From Lysinibacillus sp. KCTC 33748 (GTDB lineage Bacteria; Bacillota; Bacilli; Bacillales_A; Planococcaceae), in the NCBI RefSeq assembly GCF_002237755.1, contig NZ_MWSJ01000005.1, positions 171,339 to 235,338 on the forward strand: 64,000 nt of DNA. The letters run 5' to 3'. Both the position numbers and the translations under genes were made by a program. Shown in pieces: positions 42,503 through 52,228 of the stretch; position 1 is the stretch's first letter; every line of letters begins with the position of its first letter. The notes under the pieces were generated by a model that was not told where the DNA came from, ran no database searches, and was given only the letters and a program-made list of their open reading frames with translations.

Positions 42503-42819
42503 GTCCTTGTATCCTCTAACTTTCTATATTTTTCTAATATTTAATAATTTTAAACTACTAAATTTTTATTGTATACTTGATTCACATTTTTAAAAATTTT
42601 ACTTTTCGATATTATCAGGCATTTTGGTAGAGAAAAATAGAAATAGTATTGTTCGATAAAAGGCTTTTTAAATTACATATAAAATAATAATGAGAGGTGA
42701 GGTAGGATGCTGGAGCGTTCTATGGAGAAAACACGGGAACGTAAAATAGAAAGGGAGTGATAAAAAGAAGAGCATTAAAATATGGCTCTTCGATATAAAA
42801 AGAAAAGAGGACGATTATA

Positions 42820-43665
42820 ATGAATAGTTATCAAAGCATTTTAAATGAAGGTTTTGAATTGAAATATTGTGTGAAGGGACAAGGTAAGCCAATATTGGTA
42901 GTGGGTAGCAGTGTATATTATCCACGCTTGTTCTCGGAAAATTTATATAAACAATTTCGATTTATCTTTTTGGATCATAGAGGGTTTGTGAAGCCACCAC
43001 GTGCTTTAAAGAAAGAAGATTATACTTTGGATAAAATTGTCGAGGATATCGAAGCAGCAAGACAATTATTAAAGCTTGAGGATTTTATCATTTTAGGACA
43101 TTCTGGACATGCATTTATGGCGATTGCGTATGCCGAAAAATATCCTCAAAATGTTCTGAAGGTCATTTTATTAAATTCAGCACCGACAAACAGTCAGGAG
43201 AGACAGCAGCAAAGTTTTTCATTTTTTAATGAGACGGCTAATGTTGAACGAACAAAACAATTTGAGCATGATATTGCTTTGTTAGAGAATGATATTCACA
43301 ATGATCCAGAGAGAAGATTTGTGCATATGTGTATTCGTATGGGAGCGCATAGCTTTTATGACTACACGTTCGATGCTGCTTATATGTGGGAAGGCGTCTA
43401 TACAAATATGGATGTTATTGATTATCTTTGGGGTGTAGCTTTTGCTGAACGAAATCTAATCCAATCTATGGCTCATTTAGATAAACCTATTTTGGTAGGG
43501 TTAGGAAAGTATGATTATTTAGTCGCTCCTGTTTCACTTTGGGATGTAATTAATGATTCATTTGAAAACGTGAAGAAGCTCATTTTTGAAAAAAGCGGCC
43601 ATAACCCAATGTTTGAAGAACCGGATATTTTTGATAAAGAATTAATCAATTGGATTAATGAATAG
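42820..43665 (+). CDS. Alpha/beta-fold hydrolase
   Basis: A 281-residue hydrolase, ATG 42820 behind AAAAGAGGACGATTATA. The proline-iminopeptidase-like opening is GQGKPILVVGSSVYYPRLFS; the nucleophile elbow ILGHSGHAFM has Ser95; FLDHRGFVKPP precedes it. The catalytic His is in KSGHNPMFEEPDIF near the end. Substrate unknown. It stands alone. Confidence 0.9.
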   Translation: MNSYQSILNEGFELKYCVKGQGKPILVVGSSVYYPRLFSENLYKQFRFIFLDHRGFVKPPRALKKEDYTLDKIVEDIEAARQLLKLEDFIILGHSGHAFMAIAYAEKYPQNVLKVILLNSAPTNSQERQQQSFSFFNETANVERTKQFEHDIALLENDIHNDPERRFVHMCIRMGAHSFYDYTFDAAYMWEGVYTNMDVIDYLWGVAFAERNLIQSMAHLDKPILVGLGKYDYLVAPVSLWDVINDSFENVKKLIFEKSGHNPMFEEPDIFDKELINWINE

Positions 43666-43771
43666 ATGATGACCATTCCTCATATAGGTTTGTAATAAAG
43701 ATTGATCATTTAAAATATGGTTTATTAATTTAACCCTAAATATAAAATCGCTAAAGACTTAATATAATTCT

Positions 43772-44221
43772 CTAGCGATTTTCCATGTAACTTCGAAGCC
43801 TTAATTTAATTGCCGCTGTATCCAAAACAGTAGCGATTATGATCCCCGCTGTATATCGAACCAAATCCTCTACAAGAAAGCCTTTGCCAAGTATCAAAGC
43901 CCCGAGCGTAGTCCCACGAATCTGATTAATCCAGTCTTCCTGATATAACTGGCTAAATTCAATGCCGAAGCTAAACAAAAGACTGAGCCAAATAGCTGTG
44001 AGGACGCTTTTACCCACTAGCAACAATCGAAATCCGAAATAGACCATCATAGCCCATAGTATGTCTCCTGCGTTCTGCGCTACAAATGACGGGAGTAGGG
44101 TACTCCAATTTCTTGAAGCTAAGCCGAGTGAAATGGTGATAACAATAGCTATCAAATAAGTTACTCGTATTTTACGGTATTGCAAGTTGATAGGTTTATG
44201 CCCATTAGTCAATAGAACCAC
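43772..44221 (-). CDS. DUF2809 membrane protein
   Basis: A 149-residue protein with four or five hydrophobic helices on the minus strand. GTG at 44221 is the listed start; TTG at 44212 behind AAAGAGTGG is an alternative. The pattern GDILWAMMVYFGFRLLLV, the helix LLFSFGIEFSQLYQEDWIN and a final helix match DUF2809. Function unknown. Confidence 0.85.
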   Translation of the reverse strand: MVLLTNGHKPINLQYRKIRVTYLIAIVITISLGLASRNWSTLLPSFVAQNAGDILWAMMVYFGFRLLLVGKSVLTAIWLSLLFSFGIEFSQLYQEDWINQIRGTTLGALILGKGFLVEDLVRYTAGIIIATVLDTAAIKLRLRSYMENR

Positions 44222-44314
44222 TCTTTCGGTTGTTAATATTAATCCATTATCTCATAAATGATGTCCGAAAGAATTATCTGTATAAGCACCTTTGACGAAA
44301 GAGTACCTAATTAT

Positions 44315-44887
44315 TTAGTTCACCATGTAATCTTCTTTAAGCAAACTGTATACTTCTAAATCTACAACACCTTTACCAGACCATACTTTAGCTTGTCTCA
44401 AAAGTCCTTCTTTTAGAAAACCCTTTTTTAGGAGAATCTTTTTAGATGCTTCATTTAACGGCATTACTTCGGCCTGTATTCGATTTATATTAACTTCCTC
44501 AAATAAAAATTTGACAAGTATGTTAACCGCATCAGATGCAAGGCCTTTACCCCAATAGTCCTCTGCTAAATAGTAACCAATCGTCACCATATTCACTTTT
44601 TGATTAAATTCCATTGCTTCTATAATACCTACTAATTGATCGCTATGAGATTTTTGAAAAATGCCCCATTTAACTATGCTTTCCTTCTTGTAATCTCTAT
44701 CAAAATGCCCAATCATTTTATTCACTGTTTGGATATTATGTTTAGGGATTATCCCGCAGTATTCAAATACTTTTTCATTATCATAAATTGCAAATAGTTC
44801 CTGTAAATGTGCATTTTCAATTTTTTTTAGTACTAGCTTTTCGGAGTTTAATAATGGGAACTCTGTAAACACTTTTTCTTTATTCAT
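44315..44887 (-). CDS. GNAT acetyltransferase, RimJ/RimL type
   Basis: A 190-residue enzyme on the minus strand, ATG 44887 behind AAGGAGAGAATGCT. It reads LNSEKLVLKKIENAHLQELF, VNMVTIGYYLAEDYWGKGLA then SDAVNILVKFLFEEVNINRI and MPLNEASKKILLKKGFLKEG, the RimJ/RimL layout that acetylates amino-terminal or ribosomal protein amines. Target unknown. Confidence 0.92.
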   Translation of the reverse strand: MNKEKVFTEFPLLNSEKLVLKKIENAHLQELFAIYDNEKVFEYCGIIPKHNIQTVNKMIGHFDRDYKKESIVKWGIFQKSHSDQLVGIIEAMEFNQKVNMVTIGYYLAEDYWGKGLASDAVNILVKFLFEEVNINRIQAEVMPLNEASKKILLKKGFLKEGLLRQAKVWSGKGVVDLEVYSLLKEDYMVN

Positions 44888-44975
44888 AGCATTCTCTCCT
44901 TATTTTTTAATGAGCACAAGAACAGCAGTAAGGTTCTTCTTACTATTATTAATTTTTCGGGCATTAAGAAAATAT

Positions 44976-45004
44976 TTGTAAAAAATAAAGTAATTATGTA
45001 TAAT
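44976..45004 (+). promoter_or_regulatory. Promoter of the methyltransferase leader
   Basis: TTGTAA at 44976-44981 and TATAAT at 44999-45004 with 17-bp spacer. A short peptide frame and a hairpin follow before the methyltransferase. Confidence 0.7.
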
Positions 45005-45039
45005 TTTACTATATTCTTTAAGAAAGTGAGTGATTAATT

Positions 45040-45108
45040 ATGAAAGTCAGCTCTATTTTTTCATCAAACATAAATAAGGTGTGGAAGAACTAAGTATAAT
45101 AGTTCTTC
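45040..45108 (+). other. 17-residue leader peptide frame with hairpin
   Basis: ATG 45040 behind AAAGTGAGTG begins MKVSSIFSSNINKVWKN and stops at 45093. A 9-bp stem GAAGAACTA/TAGTTCTTC (45084-45092, 45100-45108) overlaps the last codons. It could be a translation-coupled attenuator, or the first 17 codons of a lost SRPBCC-type gene; both are inference. Confidence 0.4.
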
Positions 45109-45132
45109 TGCAAAAAAATCGGAGGAATTACT

Positions 45133-45891
45133 TTGTATAGTTATTACGGTCCATTATGTACAGAACTTTATGATTTGACAAAACCAGTAGGATACTCTAT
45201 TGGTGGGGATATTGAATATTATCTTGAACGACTAAAGGGAACTAAGGGAAAAGTGCTTGAAGCGGGGGTTGGTTCTGGACGCTTCTTAATTCCTTTACTT
45301 GAAAAGGGATATAAAGTTGAGGGAATTGATTACTCACCTGAAATGTTAGATTTATGCAGAAAACGTTGTGAAGAAAGAGGATTCATGCCAAATCTATATG
45401 AAGGTAACTTGAGCAACTTTTCAATAGACTCGAAATTTGAAGCGATTGTTATGCCTACAGGTTCTTTATGCTTAATAGAGAATTCAAAAGATGCAATGGA
45501 TGCATTAAAATGTATGTATAATCATTTGATACCTGGAGGACGCTTAATTGTAGACTTGCTTTTACCTACAGACTGGCGAACAGGGGAAACTTCTTCATCT
45601 TACTATGAAATTTCGAAAGAGGAAGGAATTGCATTAGAAAGAAAAGCCGTTGAAATGAACTGGATTGATCAATATACGCTAACCGTTTTGAAATATGAAA
45701 AATGGAGAAATGGTAAATTAATAGATTCAGAATTACAAAGATTTCCGTTGCGATGGTACGGAATAGAAGAATTCCAGCACATTTTAACAAGCTTAGGTTT
45801 TTCTGATATTACTTGTTCAGCTGAATATATTTATAATAAAAAGCCTTCAAAAGAGCATTCATTAATTACATTTGAAGCTGTTCGTAAATAA
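45133..45891 (+). CDS. Class I SAM-dependent methyltransferase
   Basis: A 252-residue enzyme, TTG start 45133 behind AATCGGAGGAATTAC. Motif I VLEAGVGSGRFLIPLLEKGY, then YKVEGIDYSPEMLDLCRKRC, and AIVMPTGSLCLIENSKDAMD with RLIVDLLLPTDWRTGE. The C-terminal half is beta-rich (RWYGIEEFQHILTSLGF). Acceptor unknown. The leader peptide and hairpin upstream suggest regulated expression. Confidence 0.9.
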   Translation: MYSYYGPLCTELYDLTKPVGYSIGGDIEYYLERLKGTKGKVLEAGVGSGRFLIPLLEKGYKVEGIDYSPEMLDLCRKRCEERGFMPNLYEGNLSNFSIDSKFEAIVMPTGSLCLIENSKDAMDALKCMYNHLIPGGRLIVDLLLPTDWRTGETSSSYYEISKEEGIALERKAVEMNWIDQYTLTVLKYEKWRNGKLIDSELQRFPLRWYGIEEFQHILTSLGFSDITCSAEYIYNKKPSKEHSLITFEAVRK

Positions 45892-45894
45892 GTA

Positions 45895-45946
45895 AACCTG
45901 CTAGATTTTAGCTAAGAAAGTAGCTAAATATCTAGCAGGTTTTTGT
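45895..45946 (+). terminator. Terminator of the methyltransferase gene
   Basis: AACCTGCTAGAT...TTAGCT pairs with AGCTAA...TCTAGCAGGTT (45895-45941) and is followed by TTTGTTTTA. A long, strong stem. Confidence 0.9.
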
Positions 45947-46014
45947 TTTAATCATCATTTATTTCTTTGTACTCTAAATAGAATACACTCTTGGACCTTG
46001 TCCAATGTTAAGTT

Positions 46015-46770
46015 TTAGACTTTTTGTACCGCTGATCGATTAATACTAAATTCATTCCAAATCGAGCCATCTTCTTTTAGCAATTCTTTTCCACTCCAAA
46101 TGATGTCGTAAATGTCACCCTCGTAAGCAATGGCACGACCAAATGCAAATGAAATAAAATAGTCATTCCATGATTGGAAGAAATGGCTGCCGGTATCAGC
46201 TGCTCTCGCAATATAGCCCCATGCCTGTTCTTCGGTTAAATAACCAACTATGTAGCTCCATCTTGCAATATTTACAGCTCGGTCAAAATCCCATGCGGCA
46301 ATAGTGTCCACACGGTCATAGTCTGATTTTGCAAAGGAAAGCTGCTTCATCATTACTTCTTGCGCAGATTCATAGCATTTCTGTGATTTGCCCACTTCTT
46401 CCTCTGTAAAAGTCTGGCCAGCTTTCAACGCCATAAAGAGCTCGTCATACCTTGCACGATGTCCTTCCATAAGAAGCCATTCTAAGGTTTCTACAGCCTC
46501 CTCTGGATTACTAACGTCCCAGTATGAAGAAAGACCTTCTTTCAATGTCTCGTGATCTACCTTCACTGGCAGTATCCGAGGAGACTCAGACCGGTAAAGA
46601 GCTATATTGGCACCGTAGGCAAGCAAATGCTGTTTCTCTTTCGGTAAAGGGTTAGCCGCCTCCATTTCTAACTGTGATTTTTTTGCGTTTTTCACAATTC
46701 GTTTGCTCGCAATAATTAAACCAACAATAAGTAAAACCACAACAGCTACAATAATTCCTACAATCTTCAA
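46015..46770 (-). CDS. DUF1266 protein with N-terminal membrane anchor
   Basis: About 251 residues on the minus strand, start taken as TTG 46770 behind AAAGGAATGTG (an ATG at 46815 would add 15 residues). A helix at 1-22 (KIVGIIVAVVVLLIVGLIIA) anchors it. The domain SSYWDVSNPEEAVETLEWLL then EGHRARYDELF and AAWDFDRAVNIARWSYIVGY is DUF1266, typical of secreted or periplasmic proteins of unknown function. Confidence 0.85.
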   Translation of the reverse strand: MKIVGIIVAVVVLLIVGLIIASKRIVKNAKKSQLEMEAANPLPKEKQHLLAYGANIALYRSESPRILPVKVDHETLKEGLSSYWDVSNPEEAVETLEWLLMEGHRARYDELFMALKAGQTFTEEEVGKSQKCYESAQEVMMKQLSFAKSDYDRVDTIAAWDFDRAVNIARWSYIVGYLTEEQAWGYIARAADTGSHFFQSWNDYFISFAFGRAIAYEGDIYDIIWSGKELLKEDGSIWNEFSINRSAVQKV

Positions 46771-47028
46771 ACTACACATTCCTTTCCGTGTTTTTATTTG
46801 GCGAAGTTTAAACAAGAATCATTTACTTCGAACAAAATACAGTAAAATTATACATTTATAGGTAGAGATATACAATGAAACTATTTTATTACTTATAGGT
46901 GAAAGTGAGGATGATATTTGTAGGTGTAAAGAATATGGCACGAGTGATTGAAAGGCACTAAAGATAGGGACATGAAGCAGAAGGTAGCTCTTAACGTTTT
47001 TTACTAGGTGAAATGGATGCGGATTTAA

Positions 47029-47075
47029 GCTACTTTTCAGCGAGTACTCAAACAGTCGCTGAAAGAAATTAATGC
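47029..47075. repeat. Dispersed CTTTCAGCGAG repeat, copy upstream of MBL gene
   Basis: CTACTTTTCAGCGAGTACTC is followed by AAACAGTCGCTGAAAG, an imperfect palindrome of the same family as the copies at 18106 and 56301. Confidence 0.6.
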
Positions 47076-47173
47076 TTTAGGAAAATATAAAACCCATTTT
47101 TTTCTTGCTATATCTTTACTGTATAAAGGAAAAATATGATTGTCTACAATTCAATGAGGAAGTAGGGATTTCC

Positions 47174-48019
47174 ATGCATGAAAATATGCACTATGGTAGC
47201 GACTTTAAATATATTCCTGCGACATCAATTTGGAGTGGTGATGGTGTAGAAGTTTTGCCTGATTTATACCAACATACGATTCAAATTGTTAATATTGTAC
47301 TCTTCGGTGAACCTCATAAGAGAGAGTTCGTATTAATTGATGCAGGCATGCCAAAAAGTGCAAAGGAAATTATTTCGATAGCCGAGGAGAGATTTGGATC
47401 AAATAGCCGACCTAAAGCGCTAATTTTGACGCACGGTCATTTTGATCATGTTGGGGCGATAATTGATTTAATTGAACACTGGGGTATGCCGGTTTATGCA
47501 CATTCTTTAGAATTACCTTATTTAACAGATATAAAAAATTACCCTAAACCTGATCCTAGTGTAAATGGTGGCCTACTAGCAAAAGTTTCATCCATTTTTC
47601 CGAATGAAGCGATTAACTTAGGAAACAGAGTTGAGGCACTTCCTTCGGATGGTAGTATTCCATTTATGGATGGTTTTCGTTGGATTCATACGCCGGGTCA
47701 TACGCCAGGACATATATCATTATTTCGTGAAGAGGATCGAGCATTAATTGTTGGAGATGCATTTGTTACGGTTAAACAAGAGTCGCTCTACAAAGTGTTG
47801 CTACAAAAAAAGGAAATTAGCGGGCCGCCGCGATACTTTACGACGGATTGGCAAGCAGCTTGGGATTCTGTAAAAAAATTAGAGGCTCTAAAACCTTCAG
47901 TAGCTATTGCAGGACATGGATTACCAATGAAGGGGGAAGAGCTTACGAGAAATTTGCATAAGTTAGCTAGTGAATTCGAGCAGATTGCTTTACCTAATCA
48001 CAGCAAATTTCTGAATTAA
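47174..48019 (+). CDS. MBL-fold metallo-hydrolase
   Basis: A 281-residue zinc hydrolase from ATG 47174 behind AGGAAGTAGGGATT; upstream in-frame ATGs have no site. The metal motif THGHFDHVG gives His87, His89, Asp91 and His92; later WIHTPGHTPGHISL (His), ALIVGDAFVTV (Asp) and IAGHGLP complete it. It belongs to the large beta-lactamase-like superfamily; substrate unknown. Confidence 0.92.
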   Translation: MHENMHYGSDFKYIPATSIWSGDGVEVLPDLYQHTIQIVNIVLFGEPHKREFVLIDAGMPKSAKEIISIAEERFGSNSRPKALILTHGHFDHVGAIIDLIEHWGMPVYAHSLELPYLTDIKNYPKPDPSVNGGLLAKVSSIFPNEAINLGNRVEALPSDGSIPFMDGFRWIHTPGHTPGHISLFREEDRALIVGDAFVTVKQESLYKVLLQKKEISGPPRYFTTDWQAAWDSVKKLEALKPSVAIAGHGLPMKGEELTRNLHKLASEFEQIALPNHSKFLN

Positions 48020-48116
48020 CATAGTAAAGGTCACTTTGCATGATGGAAGAAAAACTAGGGATGTCATGATGCCGAAGAAATTCTTTATGAAAATACTTTT
48101 TGATATTCATAAAAAA

Positions 48117-48163
48117 ACTGCATCTCCAATTGTTAGATGTGTTTAACTTTTGGAGTGCAGCTT
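48117..48163 (-). mobile_element. Solo left-end remnant of an IS3-like element, acting as terminator
   Basis: The minus-strand sequence CTGCACTCCAAAAGTTAAAC then ACATCTAACAATTGGAGATG CAGTTTTTTTATG aligns closely with the left end of the IS at 63911-63965 (same CTAACAATTGGAG core, GCAGTTTTT and ATG). It has no transposase. Its hairpin and T-run probably now terminate the minus-strand symporter locus. Confidence 0.65.
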
Positions 48164-48202
48164 ACATTGAGTTTGTGTGAAATTGGTATTTTCTATAAAT
48201 GT

Positions 48203-49479
48203 TCACTTGTAAATTGTTGTATTTTTTTTGTTCATCTCAATGTTATTTTCGGGAATAATAAGCGTGAAACCTACAATAACGACGAGTCCAGTAATTAAAC
48301 CATAAATAATTGGTAGTGTAGAAGTAATGCCAAAAATTATAAATGAAATAAAGACAACTAGTGAACTAGCAATTATAGAGTAGAAAGCAGCTTTACTTGT
48401 TACACGTTTCCAATAAAGGCCGACGATAAGAGGTACGAAGATAGCACCTGATAAAATTGCGTAGGCCATGTCTAATGCCACTAGTATGTTTTGAATCCAT
48501 ACAGAGAAAATGATGGCTAAGACACCTAAGCCAAGGATGACCATTCGCGATGTATTGATGATATCTCTATCAGTCATATCTTTTTTTACGTACACCTTAA
48601 TAATATCGTTGGTGATAAGTGTCGCAGAGGCAAAAATAGCTCCTGAAGCATTTGACATAAGTGCAGAACAAACACCAGCAAGAACAAGTCCCAACAAGCC
48701 TGGTGGAAGAATTTCTAATGCAAGACTAGTAAAAGCAGATTGAGTTTCCCCTAGATTTGGAAGTAGGACAAGTGCACACATACCCACTATACTTAGTACT
48801 AGACCATATAAAACACTGTATACACCAGCTGAAATAGCACTGCTTTTCGCTACCTTTTGACTTCTCGCTGTAAATACACGCTGCCAGATGTCTTGAGAAA
48901 CCATTAAACCAAAGAAGTACAATAAAAAGTATTGGAAGATTCGGTCCCAGCCGATATTTGTAAGGCTTAGATGCGCTTCTGGCACACTACTAAATAGAAC
49001 TGTTAATCCTCCGACACTGTTTACGCTAAACGGGAACATAATGAAAAATACACCGATAGTCATGACAATAAATTGTATAATATCGGTTAAGGTAATACTC
49101 CACATACCCCTGTAACAATCGCACTAATAAGCTGAGTTCCTTCACCAAAGCGCTTTCCTAGTAACTGACTAATAGTAAAAACCTCATACCCACCAATTTT
49201 ATTAACGACGAAAAGACCCAAGGCAGCTATACCAAAGCCCATCATCGAAACAAACCAAAGACCAGAAACCCCATAATCATAACCTAATGTCGTTGAACCC
49301 ATCGTAGCTGCACCACCAATAATAACAGCTGCTAAACAACCAACGTGGCTGTAATACCCTAGACGACTTCCTGCGAGGACAAAATCTTTTTCTGATTTCG
49401 CTTTTTTAATTCCGATTATTCCTACAATTATTAAGGCACCAAAATAAAGAACAAGAACGAAAGTATCCAATATATTCAT
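48203..49479 (-). pseudogene. Sodium:solute symporter with internal deletion
   Basis: The N-terminal part (49087-49479, [20 protein letters not shown]) ends prematurely at IVTGVCGVLP, and a second frame (48203-49105) takes up the same family at GMWSITLTDIIQFIVMTIGV. The two overlap in the bases GGGGTATGTGGAGTATTACC, so 60-70 residues have been deleted with a frame change. It belongs to the SSS/proline-type Na+ symporters. The gene lies one base past the aminotransferase stop, so it was presumably coupled to it. Confidence 0.85.
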
Positions 49480-50795
49480 TAATACACCCCCGAACTTAAT
49501 TCTAATTCGTATTCAGTAATTGCTTCGTCTAGCAAGGAAATTCCTAAGTCTAAATGTTCTTTATCAATATTTAATGGGGGCATCATTCGAATTACTTCTC
49601 CTTTATTACCGCTTAAATAGTAAATAACCCCTTTATGCAGACATTTCTCTAGGATATTCATTAACCCCTTACCATTGGGTTCTTGGGTTTCTGGATGAAT
49701 AATTTCAATTCCTAACATCAAACCAATTCCACGAACTTCACCAATCGTGTGATGTTTTTCTTTTAAGAGTATTAATTTATTTAATGCATAGTCACCTAAT
49801 ATTCTTGCATTTTCTACTAAACCTTCATCTTCAAGAACGTCAATTGTAGCGCATGCGGCCGCACATGCGATAGGATTTCCACCGAATGTAGTACTATGAC
49901 TTCCAATTGTCCATTGTTCCATTAATTCCCTTGAAGCTACTGTTGCGCTAAGGGGTAGTCCGCTGGCAATTCCCTTTGCAATCGCCATAATATCAGGGAT
50001 CACATCAAATCGATTTGCTGCAAACCAGTCACCAGTTCGACCAAAACCAGTTTGAACTTCATCAAAGATTAATAATATTCCGTAGCGGTCACAGATTGCT
50101 TTTATTTTTTGTAACCATGCTTTTGGAGGGATAATATAACCGCCTTCTCCTAGAACAGGCTCTAAAATAACAGCTGCCACTTCATCTGGAGACACTTGAT
50201 GATTAAATAAACGTTCAAAATCTTTTTCAACGCGTTCTGACCAATATTCATCATGGTTTAAACCTGCTGGTGTTTCCGTTAATTGAGCATATGGTAATTG
50301 ATATGTCATGTTCGCTCCGACTGGTAAACTCTTTCTGTATTTACTTTTTGATGTAGTGAGGCTTAAGGCTCCCATCGTTCTTCCATGGAATCCTCCAAGG
50401 AAAGAAACAACGTAAGGTCTCCTAGTTACATGTCTTGCTAATTTTACGGCACCTTCAATTGCCTCTGCTCCACTATTTCCGAAGAAAAAACAATCTAATG
50501 ACTGTGGGAGAATCTTTCTCAATTTCTTAGCTAATAGAATAATTGAATCGTAATTTATAATACCAATAGGACCATGAACTAAATAATCAACTTGATTTTT
50601 AATCGCAGTAATGACCTTGGGATGTCTGTGCCCTGTATTTTCTGTAGCTATACCAGAAGTAAAGTCTAGATACTTTTTACCGTCGACCCCTATATAAAAT
50701 AATCCCTCCGATTTAACTACCTGTAAATTTGGAAAATCCTTCGCCATTGTGGGCGCTAATAAGCCTTCTTCATTTATGTTTTTCCAATCAATCAT
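49479..50795 (-). CDS. Class III aminotransferase (4-aminobutyrate transaminase-like)
   Basis: A 438-residue PLP enzyme on the minus strand, ATG 50795 behind AAATGGGGATGAGTT. Features: [20 protein letters not shown] (cofactor phosphate cup), [40 protein letters not shown] (Schiff-base lysine) and [20 protein letters not shown]. This is the GABA/beta-alanine/ornithine branch; the exact amine is unclear. The adjacent symporter pseudogene may have supplied its substrate. The divergent LysR gene is likely its regulator. Confidence 0.92.
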   Translation of the reverse strand: MIDWKNINEEGLLAPTMAKDFPNLQVVKSEGLFYIGVDGKKYLDFTSGIATENTGHRHPKVITAIKNQVDYLVHGPIGIINYDSIILLAKKLRKILPQSLDCFFFGNSGAEAIEGAVKLARHVTRRPYVVSFLGGFHGRTMGALSLTTSKSKYRKSLPVGANMTYQLPYAQLTETPAGLNHDEYWSERVEKDFERLFNHQVSPDEVAAVILEPVLGEGGYIIPPKAWLQKIKAICDRYGILLIFDEVQTGFGRTGDWFAANRFDVIPDIMAIAKGIASGLPLSATVASRELMEQWTIGSHSTTFGGNPIACAAACATIDVLEDEGLVENARILGDYALNKLILLKEKHHTIGEVRGIGLMLGIEIIHPETQEPNGKGLMNILEKCLHKGVIYYLSGNKGEVIRMMPPLNIDKEHLDLGISLLDEAITEYELELSSGVY

Positions 50796-51074
50796 AAACT
50801 CATCCCCATTTCGTTGGTGTTGAAAGAATTTTCTCTTAATTCAGAAAATACGTCAAATGCCTACTATAAGAAATATTAATAGTTAAAAGATTGTTGATAA
50901 ATATTATTTGAAATGGGATTCCTAAAATTGTAAATAGCTAAAGTGGAAATAATTGGAGTTAAATACATCTCATTTTCTTAAATGGAAGTAGGAGAATTAT
51001 TACTTTATAATGGAAATACATCTTTGGAGAAAATTCATTTTGTGGGAATAAGGGGAAAGTAGACGGTGATATAG

Positions 51075-51974
51075 ATGGAACTAAGGAATTTAAAAACCTT
51101 TCAAGTAGTCGCAGAAGAATTAAATATCACAAAGGCTGCCAAAAGATTAGGATATACACAGCCAACTATTACGTTACAAATACAGTCTTTAGAAAAAGAA
51201 CTGAATCACACTCTATTAACAAGAGTTGGTAAAAAGACGTTGCTAACAGCTGCTGGAAAAAAGTTAAAAGACCATGTCGATAGCTTATTTATCTTTATAG
51301 ATAAGTTAGAAAAAGACATGGAAGAACTACATGGACCGTCTGGCATTCTAACGATTGCTGCCTCAGAATATTATTGTACGCAACATCTTTCGCCGATTGT
51401 AAACGCTTATTTGGAAATATACCCGACTGTGAAAATAAGCCTTCTACCACTAAACAGTGTACATGCTATCAAAAGTGTGCGAGACCATGTGGCAGATATC
51501 GCCATTATTGCGAATGAGTGTAATGATATCGATATCAGTAAAACTTTTTTAGAAGAGGAAAAGGCTTTTTTAGTTGCTTCGTCTGAAATTTGCAAAGAAA
51601 GAAGTTTTCATGAAATTATAAGAGAAGCTACTTTTATCTCCTATGACTATCATTGTAGTTTCAGCAATATTATAGAACAATACTTCAAAAAAGCAGATTT
51701 TCAACCTCAGTCCACTATTATGGTTGGGGGAAGTGATGAGATGATTAAGCGTGCCGTGTTGAACGGAACAGGCTATGCGATTTTAGGTCAAAATGCTATT
51801 GAAAATGAAATACAGGACGGTTCGATCAAGATCCTCCAACATGTTTCAGAATCAATAATTACATCAGCTATAAATTTAAAAGTTCGCTCAGATGAACCGA
51901 ATATACTAACGTTTCATGAATTTTTACAAAACGCCTGGCCAGTTAACGATAACCTTAAACAATCATTAGGTTAA
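51075..51974 (+). CDS. LysR-family regulator, divergent from the aminotransferase
   Basis: A 299-residue regulator, ATG 51075 behind GGGGAAAGTAGACGGTGATAT. HTH: MELRNLKTFQVVAEELNITK then AAKRLGYTQPTITLQIQSLE. The effector domain has LTIAASEYYCTQHLSPIVNA and a Cys-rich VADIAIIANECNDIDISKTF. It shares a 280-bp intergenic region with the divergent aminotransferase/symporter locus and probably controls it. Confidence 0.92.
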   Translation: MELRNLKTFQVVAEELNITKAAKRLGYTQPTITLQIQSLEKELNHTLLTRVGKKTLLTAAGKKLKDHVDSLFIFIDKLEKDMEELHGPSGILTIAASEYYCTQHLSPIVNAYLEIYPTVKISLLPLNSVHAIKSVRDHVADIAIIANECNDIDISKTFLEEEKAFLVASSEICKERSFHEIIREATFISYDYHCSFSNIIEQYFKKADFQPQSTIMVGGSDEMIKRAVLNGTGYAILGQNAIENEIQDGSIKILQHVSESIITSAINLKVRSDEPNILTFHEFLQNAWPVNDNLKQSLG

Positions 51975-52024
51975 TTTGCAAAAAAGGGAATTAGAAAATA
52001 GGAAATAAATTTTTTTAAAAAAAG

Positions 52025-52056
52025 AGCTGTAGCAAATAAATTTGCTACAGCTTGAA
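52025..52056 (+). terminator. Terminator with AGCTGTAGC stem, second copy
   Basis: AGCTGTAGCAAA (52025-52036) and TTTGCTACAGCT (52041-52052) form a perfect 12-bp stem with a 4-base loop. The stem shares AGCTGTAGC/GCTACAGCT with the hairpin at 15433. Confidence 0.85.
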
Positions 52057-52162
52057 TTGGTACATGCCCCTTTGATGGCGCAATATGATATATTCTATCA
52101 TAAAATAATTTATTATAGCGAATTTAGATTTTTCCGACATTAAAAAAGAATTATAAAGATAA

Positions 52163-52212
52163 TTGACAAAAAAATCAAAAAACGGTATATTCAACTTATT
52201 CAACGTTGAATA
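52163..52212 (+). promoter_or_regulatory. Promoter and PadR operator of padR
   Basis: TTGACA (52163-52168) and TATATT (52186-52191), 17-bp spacer, followed directly by a 16-bp palindrome TATTCAACGTTGAATA (52197-52212) over the expected transcription start. The same TCAACGTTGAATATA recurs before the ABC genes at 52802, so PadR probably represses both. Confidence 0.85.
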
Positions 52213-52228
52213 TAAAAAGGTGATTATT

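Noticed and set aside
42680..42763. Short frames MLERSMEKTRERKIERE and similar before the hydrolase
   Set aside because: They are 17-18 codons long, the region shows several alternatives of equal quality, and none has a conserved context.
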